From Flavobacterium alvei (GTDB lineage Bacteria; Bacteroidota; Bacteroidia; Flavobacteriales; Flavobacteriaceae), in assembly GCF_002920895.1 (NCBI RefSeq), contig NZ_PQVG01000003.1, positions 186,001-250,000 of the forward strand: a DNA stretch of 64,000 nt. Reading direction: 5' to 3'. The position numbers were made by a program, and so were the translations under genes. Shown here piece after piece: positions 17,075 to 25,426 of the stretch. Positions within the stretch are counted from its first letter, which is position 1. Every line of letters begins with the position of its first letter. The notes below the pieces were generated by a model. It made no database searches, was not told the origin of the DNA, and was given only the letters and a program-made list of their open reading frames with translations.

Positions 17075-17608
17075 ATGTTGGAACCTAATAAAAATCAAAA
17101 CAAGATAATATTAATATTCTTAATTAGTATTTTATCGCTTGTGTTTTCCTGTAAGAGGGATAAGCTTATAGAAAAAAGAAGAACTAAAAACTTAACTGAA
17201 ACTACAGCTTTTGTAAAGTTTGTTTTTCCTGACACTGTATATGTAAATAAATTATATAATGGTAAAATAGAATATAAAGGAGTTTTAGATACTATAACAA
17301 CTAGCTTTGATGAAAAAATAAAAAGTAGATACATCTCGTTTTATATGACTAAAACCAAAAACATAGATTATGAAATGAAACAATTATATAAGATTAAACT
17401 TGATACTTTTGGAGCGATTGATAATAGAACAATACCCTTTTATGATTTAAAATTTACTGAGTTGGGAGTCAATTATATTGATGGAATAATAAATGATCAT
17501 ATAACTATTGATACATTAACTAAACCAAAACCTACTGATAAAGTTAGATACATTGAAAACGTACTTCGTGCAACTCACAAAGTTGTTGTAATTGAAAGTC
17601 CAAAATAG
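17075..17608 (+). CDS. orphan lipoprotein of unknown function
   Basis: 177 residues from the ATG at 17075. A hydrophobic stretch IILIFLISILSLVFSC ends in a lipobox with Cys26, so it should be lipid-anchored. The rest is Lys/Ile/Thr-rich with likely beta strands (FVKFVFPDTVYVNKLYNGK) and no known motif. It is more AT-rich than the flanking core genes and sits alone between the infB terminator and another terminator, which suggests a lineage-specific insertion. A longer frame beginning with TTG at 17054 is less likely because the ATG is better placed before the signal peptide. I do not recognise a family. Confidence 0.6.
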   Translation: MLEPNKNQNKIILIFLISILSLVFSCKRDKLIEKRRTKNLTETTAFVKFVFPDTVYVNKLYNGKIEYKGVLDTITTSFDEKIKSRYISFYMTKTKNIDYEMKQLYKIKLDTFGAIDNRTIPFYDLKFTELGVNYIDGIINDHITIDTLTKPKPTDKVRYIENVLRATHKVVVIESPK

Positions 17609-17689
17609 GAAATCAAACTATTTTAGGTATAACGAAAATATCTCGTAAACATTAGCTTAAAATTGCATTCTGTAGCATGAAACACAAAC

Positions 17690-17722
17690 AAAAAAAGCAA
17701 CCCAATTGGAGTTGCTTTTTTT
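17690..17722. terminator. bidirectional terminator
   Basis: AAAAAAGCAAC and GTTGCTTTTTTT pair around CCAATTGGA. A and T runs on both sides allow it to serve the lipoprotein gene on the plus strand and the SPOR gene on the minus strand. Confidence 0.85.
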
Positions 17723-17742
17723 GTTAGAATTAATCAGAAAAT

Positions 17743-18132
17743 CTATCTACTCGGCTTTATCAAAAGTACATTTTTGTATCTGTCTTTAATGTCTGCCAAA
17801 GTTTTTTCAGCTTCGATTCTGGTTTTGTAATTGCCAACCCAAACTTTATAATTTGGCGTATTAAAGATAATTGTAGCATCAATATCTTTGAATTCCTGCC
17901 TGAATTCGGTCAAAGTTTTTTTAGCAATTTCGCTAGTGCCTGTATAAATTTGAATTTTATAGGAGTCATTTACAGTAAGCGAAGCATTTATTTTTCTTTT
18001 TTCATTCAGTAATTGTTCAAATTTGGGGTCTTGATTTACTGTGTTATTTTGGTCTTGAGCTATGGCATAATGCGAATAAAAGCCAAGGAATAAGAAGGTT
18101 AGTATGGCTTTGATAGGGGTTATATTTCTCAT
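17743..18132 (-). CDS. SPOR domain-containing exported protein
   Basis: 129 residues from the ATG at 18132. A signal peptide (AILTFLFLGFYSHYAIAQ) is followed by a SPOR domain of about 75 residues: YKIQIYTGTSEIAKKTL, VWVGNYKTRIEAEKTLADIK and YKNVLLIKP. SPOR domains bind glycan strands of peptidoglycan lacking stem peptides, usually at division sites. The domain alone makes up the mature protein. A TTG start at 18153 would lie inside the -7 promoter box, so the ATG is preferred. It is divergent from the act operon. Confidence 0.85.
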   Translation of the reverse strand: MRNITPIKAILTFLFLGFYSHYAIAQDQNNTVNQDPKFEQLLNEKRKINASLTVNDSYKIQIYTGTSEIAKKTLTEFRQEFKDIDATIIFNTPNYKVWVGNYKTRIEAEKTLADIKDRYKNVLLIKPSR

Positions 18133-18150
18133 AGTGATAGTGTTTTTATG

Positions 18151-18179
18151 CAAAAATAGTGTTTAATAAATAATTCAAA
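18151..18179 (-). promoter_or_regulatory. promoter of the SPOR gene
   Basis: On the minus strand, TTTG (18176-18179) and TATTTTTG (18151-18158) are separated by 17 bp. The predicted start of transcription is about 12 bases before the ATG at 18132. Confidence 0.75.
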
Positions 18180-18233
18180 CGAAAGGCGCTTATTTAGAAT
18201 TGGTATAAATTATATTTAAGACTATTTTAAGGT

Positions 18234-18263
18234 TTTGAGAATAACACATAAAGTGTATTTTTG
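18234..18263 (+). promoter_or_regulatory. promoter of the act-cta respiratory operon
   Basis: TTTG at 18234-18237 and TATTTTTG at 18256-18263 with an 18-bp spacer. It gives a leader of about 80 bases before actA. No other consensus promoter is seen until after ctaD, so it may drive all eight genes. Confidence 0.78.
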
Positions 18264-18348
18264 TCGAATATTTTAAGAAAAATGATTTTTGTCATATTTT
18301 ATGTTTACAAAAAGTCATATTCAATATTGTAGATAATCACTAAACTAT

Positions 18349-19692
18349 ATGAAAAAGGTGGGTTACCATAATTCGATTACAAGAAAATTATATTTAAGTT
18401 TAGCTTTAATGCTAAGTTTATCGTTAAGTTCTTATGCGCAAGAAGCGGCTCCAGCTGCAACAGCAACTCCGGCAGATGCTACTGCAGCTCCTGCAGCTAG
18501 TTCTGGTGGAGATGCAGTAAAAGGAAAAGAAATTTTCAATACAAATTGTGCTGCATGTCACAAACTTGATGCCAAAGCAACTGGTCCAGCTCTTAGAGGT
18601 GTTGGAGCTAAGTATGAAAAAGCTTGGATTTACAAATGGGTTCATAACAGTTCTGATTTAATTAAATCAGGTGATGCTCAGGCAGTAAAAGTTTTTGAAG
18701 CTAATAACAAAATTCCAATGACTGCTTTTCCTCAATTGTCGGAAGCTGATATTGATAATATCATCGCTTACACAATGGAAGAAAAAGCTGCTGCTCCTGC
18801 TGCTCCAGTTGGTGGAGAGAAAGTTCCGGGAACTGATGCAAATACTGGTGGAATTTCAAACAATGTAATTCTTGGTGCTTTGTGTTTAGTAATGGCAATA
18901 CTTATTGTAATGCTAGTTTTGGTAAACAATGTTTTAAGAAAAGTGGCTTCTGCAAATGGAATTGATGTGGTTTTAAAAGAGCCTAAAATATCCATTTGGA
19001 AAGCATTTGTTAAAAATCAATTTTTAGTTTTGGTTTCTGTAATATTCTTAATGTTGTCAGGTGCTTACTTTGTTTATGGTTACTTTATGCAAGTAGGTGT
19101 TGATCAAGATTACTCTCCAATTCAACCTATACATTATTCTCACAGAATTCACGCAGGAAGTAACGGAATCAATTGTAATTACTGCCACTCGGCTGCAAGG
19201 GTTGGAAAATCTGCTGGAATTCCATCTTTGAATGTGTGTATGAACTGTCACAAGAACATTTCTGAAGTTTCTGACACTACTGCAACTGCTGAGTATTCTA
19301 AAGATTTTTACGACAAAGAGATTGCAAAACTATACAAAGCGGTAGGTTGGGATAAAGACAATCAAAAATATACCGGAAAAACAGAACCTGTAAAGTGGGT
19401 TCGTATTCATAACTTGCAAAGTTTTGTTTACTTCAATCACTCACAACACGTTAATGTTGCTGGAGTTGAATGTCAAACCTGTCATGGTCCAGTTCAAACT
19501 TATGAAGTTCAAAAACAATTTGCGCCACTAACGATGAAATGGTGTGTAGATTGTCATAGAAAAACTGAAGTAAAAATGGAAGGGAATGAGTATTATACCA
19601 AAATTCACGAACAACTTTCTAAAAAATACGGTGTAGATAAATTGACTGCAGCGCAAATGGGAGGTTTGGAATGTGGTAAATGTCATTATTAA
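18349..19692 (+). CDS. actA: alternative complex III subunit ActA fused to a monoheme cytochrome c
   Basis: 447 residues with six CxxCH heme-c sites. Order: signal peptide (1-30), an Ala/Pro-rich spacer, a monoheme cytochrome c domain with CAACHK (about 55-145), two transmembrane helices (about 169-195 and 222-245), then the pentaheme ActA domain with CNYCHS, CMNCHK, CQTCHG, CVDCHR and CGKCHY, the last one at the very C-terminus. Alternative complex III oxidises menaquinol and passes electrons to cytochrome c or directly to an oxidase. The pentaheme part is the electron exit route, and the fused monoheme domain could hand electrons to the oxidase encoded downstream. Confidence 0.95.
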   Translation: MKKVGYHNSITRKLYLSLALMLSLSLSSYAQEAAPAATATPADATAAPAASSGGDAVKGKEIFNTNCAACHKLDAKATGPALRGVGAKYEKAWIYKWVHNSSDLIKSGDAQAVKVFEANNKIPMTAFPQLSEADIDNIIAYTMEEKAAAPAAPVGGEKVPGTDANTGGISNNVILGALCLVMAILIVMLVLVNNVLRKVASANGIDVVLKEPKISIWKAFVKNQFLVLVSVIFLMLSGAYFVYGYFMQVGVDQDYSPIQPIHYSHRIHAGSNGINCNYCHSAARVGKSAGIPSLNVCMNCHKNISEVSDTTATAEYSKDFYDKEIAKLYKAVGWDKDNQKYTGKTEPVKWVRIHNLQSFVYFNHSQHVNVAGVECQTCHGPVQTYEVQKQFAPLTMKWCVDCHRKTEVKMEGNEYYTKIHEQLSKKYGVDKLTAAQMGGLECGKCHY

Positions 19693-19709
19693 AAAAAGCT
19701 AAAAAGAAA

Positions 19710-19772
19710 GTCTTTGGTTTGTAGTTTGTAGTTTCAAACCAAAAACCAAAAACCAAAAACAATAAACAATAT
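19710..19772. repeat. heptanucleotide-period repeat array, locus 2 (actA-actB gap)
   Basis: Nine consecutive 7-nt units: two GTTTGTA, one GTTTCAA, three ACCAAAA and related ones. Within it TTTGGTTTG (19713-19721) and CAAACCAAA (19735-19743) form a perfect 9-bp inverted repeat, so the array can fold in the mRNA between actA and actB. There is no T tract after the stem. Confidence 0.7.
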
Positions 19773-19781
19773 TTATAGAAT

Positions 19782-22700
19782 ATGTCATCAAACAAAAAAT
19801 ACTGGAAAAGTGTTGAAGAGCTAGACGGAAATAGCTCTATTGTTGAGGCGCTTAGAAATAACGAATTTGTTGAAGAAATTCCTACTGATGAATTTTTAGG
19901 AAATGGCGATAGTTTGTCATCTTCTGCTACAACACGTCGTGACTTTTTAAAGTACGTTGGGTTTACCACAGCGGCAGCCACACTTGCAGCTTGCGAAGGT
20001 CCTGTACATATGTCAATACCTTACGTGGTTCAACCAGAACAAATTATTCCTGGAATTGCAGATTATTATGCAACTACAGTTTTTGATGGTTACGATTTTG
20101 CTAATCTGTTAGTAAAAACTCGTGAAGGGCGTCCTATCAAAATTGATAATAATACAATGCCTGGTGCAAAATTTGCCGCCAATGCTAGAATCCATGCGTC
20201 AGTATTGTCATTATATGATAGTATGCGTTTGAAACAACCAAAAATTGCAGGTAAAAATGCTACTTGGGTTGAAGTGGATTCAAAATTAAAATCAAGTTTG
20301 GCTGATGCTAAAGCTAAAGGAGGCACTGTTGCTCTTTTGACTAGTACTTTAGCAAGTCCTTCAACCGAAAAGTTGATTGCTGAATTTCTTAGTAAAAATC
20401 CAAACGCAAAACACGTTGTTTACGATGCTGTTTCTGAATCAGAAACATTAGATGCGTTCGAAGCAGTTTATGGAGAAAGAGCTTTGGTTGATTATGACTT
20501 TTCAAAAGCTTCGGTTATTGTTTCTGTTGGTGCAGATTTCTTAGGAGATTGGCAAGGTGGGAATTATGACTCCGGCTATGCAAAAGGAAGAATTCCACAA
20601 GGACCAAAAGGAAATCAAAAAATATCTCGTCATTTCCAGTTAGAAGCTAATATGACTTTGTCTGGTGCTGCTGCTGATAAACGTGTTGCAATTTCAACCG
20701 CTAATCAAAAACAAGCATTAGTCCTTATATATAATACAATTGTTGGTGCTTCGGTTCCAGTATCATTGGATGCAAAATTAAAAGCTGAAGTTACTAAAAT
20801 TGCTCAAGAACTTGCAAAAGCAGGAAGTAAAGGTGTTTTAGTTTCTGGTATTCAAGATAAAAACGCACAATTGTTGGTTTTGGCCATCAATCAAAAATTA
20901 GCAAGTGAATCTTTTTCAACTGTTGGAACTAGACAAATTAGAAAAGGATCTAATTTATCAGTATCTCAGTTGGTTGCTTCTATGAAATCAGGAGGCGTTC
21001 ATACTTTGATAATGAGTGGAGTGAATCCAGTTTATTCTTTATCAAATTCAAAAGATTTTGTTGAAGGATTGAAAAAAGTAAATCTTTCTGTTTGCTTCTC
21101 TATGAAAGAGGATGAGACTGCTGCCGTTTCTACAATTGCTGCTGCTGCACCTCATTATTTAGAATCTTGGGGAGATGTAGTTATTACAAAAGGAACTTAT
21201 AGTTTGACTCAACCAACGATTCGTCCTTTATTTGATACTAAACAATTTCAAGATGTTTTATTGTCATTGAATGGTATTCCTGGAACGTATTATAATTATT
21301 TAAAATCAGTAGCTTCTTCTGTAATCGCTGGTTCTTCTTGGAATCAAGTATTGCACGATGGATTCTATGTAGGAGCAATTTCTTCTGCAAGCGCCGGTTC
21401 TGCTGATTATACAGCTGCTGCAAGTGCTTTGTCTCGTGCAAAAGCATCTTCAAACTTAGAGTTGGTTTTATATACTAAAACAGGTTTAGGGGATGGTCAA
21501 CAAGCAAACAATCCTTGGTTGCAAGAATTTCCAGATCCAATTACAAGAGTTTCTTGGGATAACTATGTTACGGTTTCGAATGCTGACGCTAAAATTTTGG
21601 AATTATCAAACGAAATTGTTGCTAACGGAGGTTTGAACGGAAGTTATGCTACTATCAAAACGGCAGATGGAGTAACATTAGAAAATGTTCCTGTTATCGT
21701 TCAGCCAGGACAAGCTGTAGGTACTGTAGGCTTGGCTTTTGGTTATGGTAAAAAAGCAGCATTAAAAGAAGAAATGCAAGTAGGTGTAAATGCTTACTCT
21801 TTATATAAAGACTTTAATAATGTACAATCTGTTACTTTGACAAAAGGAGCAGGAGAACACGAATTTGCTTGTGTTCAAGGACAAAAAACCTTGATGGGTA
21901 GAGGAGATATTATCAAAGAAACAACTTTAGAAATATTTAATACCGCTAAGAATCCTGAAATATGGAATCCGCAACCAATGGTTTCATTGGATCACAAAGA
22001 AGTTAAATCAACAACTGTAGATTTATGGGATTCATTTGATCGCTCTGTTGGACATCATTTTAATCTTTCGATAGATTTAAATGCTTGTACAGGTTGTGGA
22101 TCTTGTGTTATTGCTTGTCACGCAGAAAATAACGTTCCTGTAGTTGGAAAATCTGAGGTAAGAAGAAGTCGCGATATGCACTGGTTGCGTATCGATAGAT
22201 ATTATTCTTCTGAAGAGACTTTTGAAGATGACAACAAGAAAAAAGAAGAATTGGATGGTTTAGATTTGACAGGATTTGTACTTGGAGATGAGGAAACAAA
22301 AGGTTCTTTAGGTGGATTTAGAAAAATGGAACACGCATCAGATAATCCACAAGTTGCTTTCCAACCTGTAATGTGTCAGCACTGTAATCACGCACCTTGT
22401 GAAACAGTTTGTCCTGTTGCAGCTACATCACACAGCCGTCAAGGTCAAAACCATATGGCATACAACAGATGTGTTGGTACTCGTTACTGTGCAAACAACT
22501 GTCCTTATAAAGTACGTCGTTTCAACTGGTTCTTATACAACAAAAACAGCGAATTTGATTTCCATATGAATGACGATTTAGGTCGTATGGTATTGAATCC
22601 AGATGTAAGCGTTCGTTCTCGTGGGGTTATGGAAAAATGTTCTATGTGTATTCAAAAAACACAAGCTACTATTTTGGCAGCCAAAAACGAAGGAAGAGTT

Positions 22701-22889
22701 ATTGTTGACGGAGAATTCCAAACAGCATGTTCAAGTGCTTGTACTACTGGTGCAATGGTTTTTGGAGATGTTAACGATACAGAAAGTAAAGTTGCCAAAT
22801 TAGCTGAAGACGAAAGAATGTATCATTTGTTAGAACATGTAGGTACAAAACCAAACGTTTTCTATCACGTTAAAGTTAGAAATACTTAA
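19782..22889 (+). CDS. actB: alternative complex III subunit ActB (molybdopterin-fold/iron-sulfur fusion)
   Basis: 1035 residues. A Tat-type motif TRRDFLK (RR at 52-53) and a following LAAC (Cys71) suggest folded export, perhaps with lipidation. Residues about 80-720 resemble a molybdopterin oxidoreductase, which in this family lacks the cofactor. The C-terminal ferredoxin-like part has four cysteine clusters: CTGCGSCVIAC, CQHCNHAPCETVCP, CVGTRYCANNCP and CSMC...CSSAC, matching three [4Fe-4S] and one [3Fe-4S] centre of known complexes. It carries electrons from the quinol site to the ActA hemes. It follows actA after an 89-bp gap filled mostly by a repeat. Confidence 0.95.
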   Translation: MSSNKKYWKSVEELDGNSSIVEALRNNEFVEEIPTDEFLGNGDSLSSSATTRRDFLKYVGFTTAAATLAACEGPVHMSIPYVVQPEQIIPGIADYYATTVFDGYDFANLLVKTREGRPIKIDNNTMPGAKFAANARIHASVLSLYDSMRLKQPKIAGKNATWVEVDSKLKSSLADAKAKGGTVALLTSTLASPSTEKLIAEFLSKNPNAKHVVYDAVSESETLDAFEAVYGERALVDYDFSKASVIVSVGADFLGDWQGGNYDSGYAKGRIPQGPKGNQKISRHFQLEANMTLSGAAADKRVAISTANQKQALVLIYNTIVGASVPVSLDAKLKAEVTKIAQELAKAGSKGVLVSGIQDKNAQLLVLAINQKLASESFSTVGTRQIRKGSNLSVSQLVASMKSGGVHTLIMSGVNPVYSLSNSKDFVEGLKKVNLSVCFSMKEDETAAVSTIAAAAPHYLESWGDVVITKGTYSLTQPTIRPLFDTKQFQDVLLSLNGIPGTYYNYLKSVASSVIAGSSWNQVLHDGFYVGAISSASAGSADYTAAASALSRAKASSNLELVLYTKTGLGDGQQANNPWLQEFPDPITRVSWDNYVTVSNADAKILELSNEIVANGGLNGSYATIKTADGVTLENVPVIVQPGQAVGTVGLAFGYGKKAALKEEMQVGVNAYSLYKDFNNVQSVTLTKGAGEHEFACVQGQKTLMGRGDIIKETTLEIFNTAKNPEIWNPQPMVSLDHKEVKSTTVDLWDSFDRSVGHHFNLSIDLNACTGCGSCVIACHAENNVPVVGKSEVRRSRDMHWLRIDRYYSSEETFEDDNKKKEELDGLDLTGFVLGDEETKGSLGGFRKMEHASDNPQVAFQPVMCQHCNHAPCETVCPVAATSHSRQGQNHMAYNRCVGTRYCANNCPYKVRRFNWFLYNKNSEFDFHMNDDLGRMVLNPDVSVRSRGVMEKCSMCIQKTQATILAAKNEGRVIVDGEFQTACSSACTTGAMVFGDVNDTESKVAKLAEDERMYHLLEHVGTKPNVFYHVKVRNT

Positions 22890-22918
22890 GATAATTTTAA
22901 AAATCAATTTAAAGGATT

Positions 22919-24322
22919 ATGTCTCATATATACGACGCGCCCATTAGAAAACCTTTAATCATAGGTGATAAAACTTATCACGATGTAACAGTAGATGTTG
23001 CTGCTCCTGTTGAAGGAAAAGCCAACAAACAATGGTGGATTGTATTTTCAATCGCACTTACAGCTTTCCTTTGGGGAATGGGCTGTATTATTTACACCAT
23101 TTCTACTGGTATTGGAACTTGGGGATTAAACAAAACAGTAGGTTGGGCTTGGGATATTACTAACTTCGTTTGGTGGGTTGGTATTGGTCACGCAGGAACC
23201 TTAATTTCAGCAGTACTTTTATTATTCCGTCAACGTTGGAGAATGGCCATTAACCGTTCTGCTGAAGCAATGACGATTTTCTCTGTAATTCAAGCGGGTT
23301 TATTTCCAATTATCCACATGGGGCGTCCTTGGATGGCTTATTGGGTTGTTCCAATTCCGAATCAATTTGGTTCACTTTGGGTAAACTTCAATTCACCATT
23401 ACTTTGGGATGTATTTGCAATTTCAACTTATCTTTCGGTTTCATTAGTTTTCTGGTGGACTGGTTTATTACCTGATTTCGCAATGCTAAGAGACAGAGCT
23501 GTTACTCCTTTCAGCAAAAGAGTGTATTCAATTTTGAGTTTCGGCTGGAGCGGTAGAGCAAAAGACTGGCAACGTTTTGAAGAAGTTTCCTTAGTTCTTG
23601 CAGGTTTGGCAACACCACTTGTACTTTCGGTACACACTATTGTATCTATGGACTTTGCTACTTCGGTAATTCCAGGATGGCATACTACAATTTTCCCTCC
23701 ATACTTTGTGGCTGGAGCGGTTTTCTCTGGATTTGCAATGGTAAATACCTTGCTTATTATTATGAGAAAAGTTTCTAATCTTGAAGCTTATATCACTATT
23801 CAACATATCGAATTGATGAATATCATCATTATGATTACGGGTTCTATCGTAGGTGTTGCTTATATCACTGAATTGTTTGTTGCTTGGTATTCAGGAGTTG
23901 AATACGAGCAATATGCTTTCTTGAATAGAGCTACTGGACCTTACTGGTGGGCGTATTGGTCAATGATGACTTGTAATGTATTTTCACCACAATTTATGTG
24001 GTTCAAAAAGTTAAGAACAAGTATTATGTTTTCTTTCATTATCTCGATTGTAGTAAACATTGGAATGTGGTTCGAAAGGTTTGTAATTATTGTAACTTCA
24101 TTACACAGAGATTACCTTCCTTCATCTTGGACAATGTTTTCACCAACATTCGTTGATATTGGAATTTTCATCGGAACAATTGGTTTCTTCTTTGTATTAT
24201 TTTTATTGTATGCAAGAACATTCCCAGTGATTGCACAAGCAGAGGTAAAAACAATTTTGAAAGGAACTGGAGATAATTTTATAAAAGCGAGAGCAGCAAA
24301 TAAAGATTCACACCATGAGTAA
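22919..24322 (+). CDS. actC: alternative complex III subunit ActC (NrfD-like, quinol-binding)
   Basis: 467 residues, an NrfD/PsrC-type integral membrane protein with about ten transmembrane helices. Typical stretches are GIGTWGLNKTVGWAWDITNF, WVGIGHAGTLISAVLLLFRQ and FPIIHMGRPWMAYW. In the complex it binds menaquinol next to ActB and may contain a proton path. It starts 29 bases after actB, and its last codons overlap the start of actD by 8 bases, indicating translational coupling. Confidence 0.95.
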   Translation: MSHIYDAPIRKPLIIGDKTYHDVTVDVAAPVEGKANKQWWIVFSIALTAFLWGMGCIIYTISTGIGTWGLNKTVGWAWDITNFVWWVGIGHAGTLISAVLLLFRQRWRMAINRSAEAMTIFSVIQAGLFPIIHMGRPWMAYWVVPIPNQFGSLWVNFNSPLLWDVFAISTYLSVSLVFWWTGLLPDFAMLRDRAVTPFSKRVYSILSFGWSGRAKDWQRFEEVSLVLAGLATPLVLSVHTIVSMDFATSVIPGWHTTIFPPYFVAGAVFSGFAMVNTLLIIMRKVSNLEAYITIQHIELMNIIIMITGSIVGVAYITELFVAWYSGVEYEQYAFLNRATGPYWWAYWSMMTCNVFSPQFMWFKKLRTSIMFSFIISIVVNIGMWFERFVIIVTSLHRDYLPSSWTMFSPTFVDIGIFIGTIGFFFVLFLLYARTFPVIAQAEVKTILKGTGDNFIKARAANKDSHHE

Positions 24323-24839
24323 TAAAGTAATACACGCCATTTATAATGACGATGATATATTGATGGATGCCGTAAAGAAAACACGTGCAGCTCATCATCA
24401 TATAGAAGAAGTTTTTACTCCATTCCCAGTTCACGGGTTGGATAAAGCAATGGGTCTAGCACCAACCAGATTAGCCATTTGTGCTTTCATTTATGGTTGT
24501 GTTGGAATATCATTTGGAACTTGGATGATGAATTTTATTATGATTCAAGATTGGCCACAGGATATAGGTGGTAAACCAAGTTTTAGTTATATCGAAAATA
24601 TGCCAGCATTTGTACCAATTATGTTTGAAGAAACGGTATTTTTTGCAGCACACTTAATGGTAATTACTTTTTATATGAGAAGTAGATTGTGGCCATTTAA
24701 AGAAGCTGAAAATCCTGATGTTCGTACTACTGATGACCATTTCTTGATGGAAGTTGCAGTAAATAATAACGAAAAAGAATTAATTTCTTTCTTCGAAAAC
24801 ACAGGAGCAGTAGAAGTTAAAGTAATTGATAAGCATTAA
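24315..24839 (+). CDS. actD: alternative complex III subunit ActD (DUF3341)
   Basis: 174 residues, the normal size of DUF3341 proteins. A soluble N-terminus (AIYNDDDILMDAVKKTRA ... EVFTPFPVHGLDKAMG) is followed by two transmembrane helices separated by a loop containing DWPQDIGGKPSFSYIENMPA. It is a structural subunit of alternative complex III. The gene overlaps actC by 8 bases. Confidence 0.93.
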   Translation: MSNKVIHAIYNDDDILMDAVKKTRAAHHHIEEVFTPFPVHGLDKAMGLAPTRLAICAFIYGCVGISFGTWMMNFIMIQDWPQDIGGKPSFSYIENMPAFVPIMFEETVFFAAHLMVITFYMRSRLWPFKEAENPDVRTTDDHFLMEVAVNNNEKELISFFENTGAVEVKVIDKH

Positions 24840-24847
24840 TTGTGGAT

Positions 24848-25399
24848 ATGAAAAGCATATATAAAATAACACTTTTAGTAGGTATTACTATTTTGGTTTC
24901 ATCTTGTAAAAATGATTCAAAACCAAATTACCAATACATGCCTAATATGTATGAGCCAGTAAGTTATGGTACTTACTCCCAAGCTGACGTTTTTAAAGGT
25001 GGTAAAGAAGGACAACTTCCTGTAGAGGGCACCATAAATAGAGGATTTGAAGTTTATGAATATCCAAATACTCCTGAGGCTTTGATTGCTGTTAAAGCAG
25101 CAAACTTGAAATCGCCTCTTGGTGTTTTGTCTGAAAAAGATATAGAAAAGGCTAAAGGTCTTTTTGAAATTTATTGCGCTATTTGTCACGGAAATGCAGG
25201 TGATGGACAAGGGAATCTTGTTAAGCAAGGTAAGTTTTTGGGTGTTCCTAATTATAAAGATAGAGAAATCAACGAAGGAAGTATTTTTCATGTTGAAACT
25301 TATGGTCTTAATAATATGGGTTCACATGCCAATCAATTGAGTAAAAAAGAGCGTTGGATGGTTGCGTCTTATGTGATGGATCTAAAAAGTAAATTATAA
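24848..25399 (+). CDS. actE: alternative complex III subunit ActE (monoheme lipoprotein)
   Basis: 183 residues from the ATG at 24848; a GTG at 24842 in frame is also possible. The signal peptide ends in a lipobox LVSSC (Cys20), so the protein is lipid-anchored on the periplasmic side. One heme-c site, CAICHG, is followed by GDGQG and a methionine-containing region (NNMGSHANQLS) that could give the axial ligand. It is the monoheme cytochrome of alternative complex III. It starts 8 bases after actD. Confidence 0.93.
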   Translation: MKSIYKITLLVGITILVSSCKNDSKPNYQYMPNMYEPVSYGTYSQADVFKGGKEGQLPVEGTINRGFEVYEYPNTPEALIAVKAANLKSPLGVLSEKDIEKAKGLFEIYCAICHGNAGDGQGNLVKQGKFLGVPNYKDREINEGSIFHVETYGLNNMGSHANQLSKKERWMVASYVMDLKSKL

Positions 25400-25426
25400 T
25401 TGTAGAACAAACTCATTGTATTAGAT

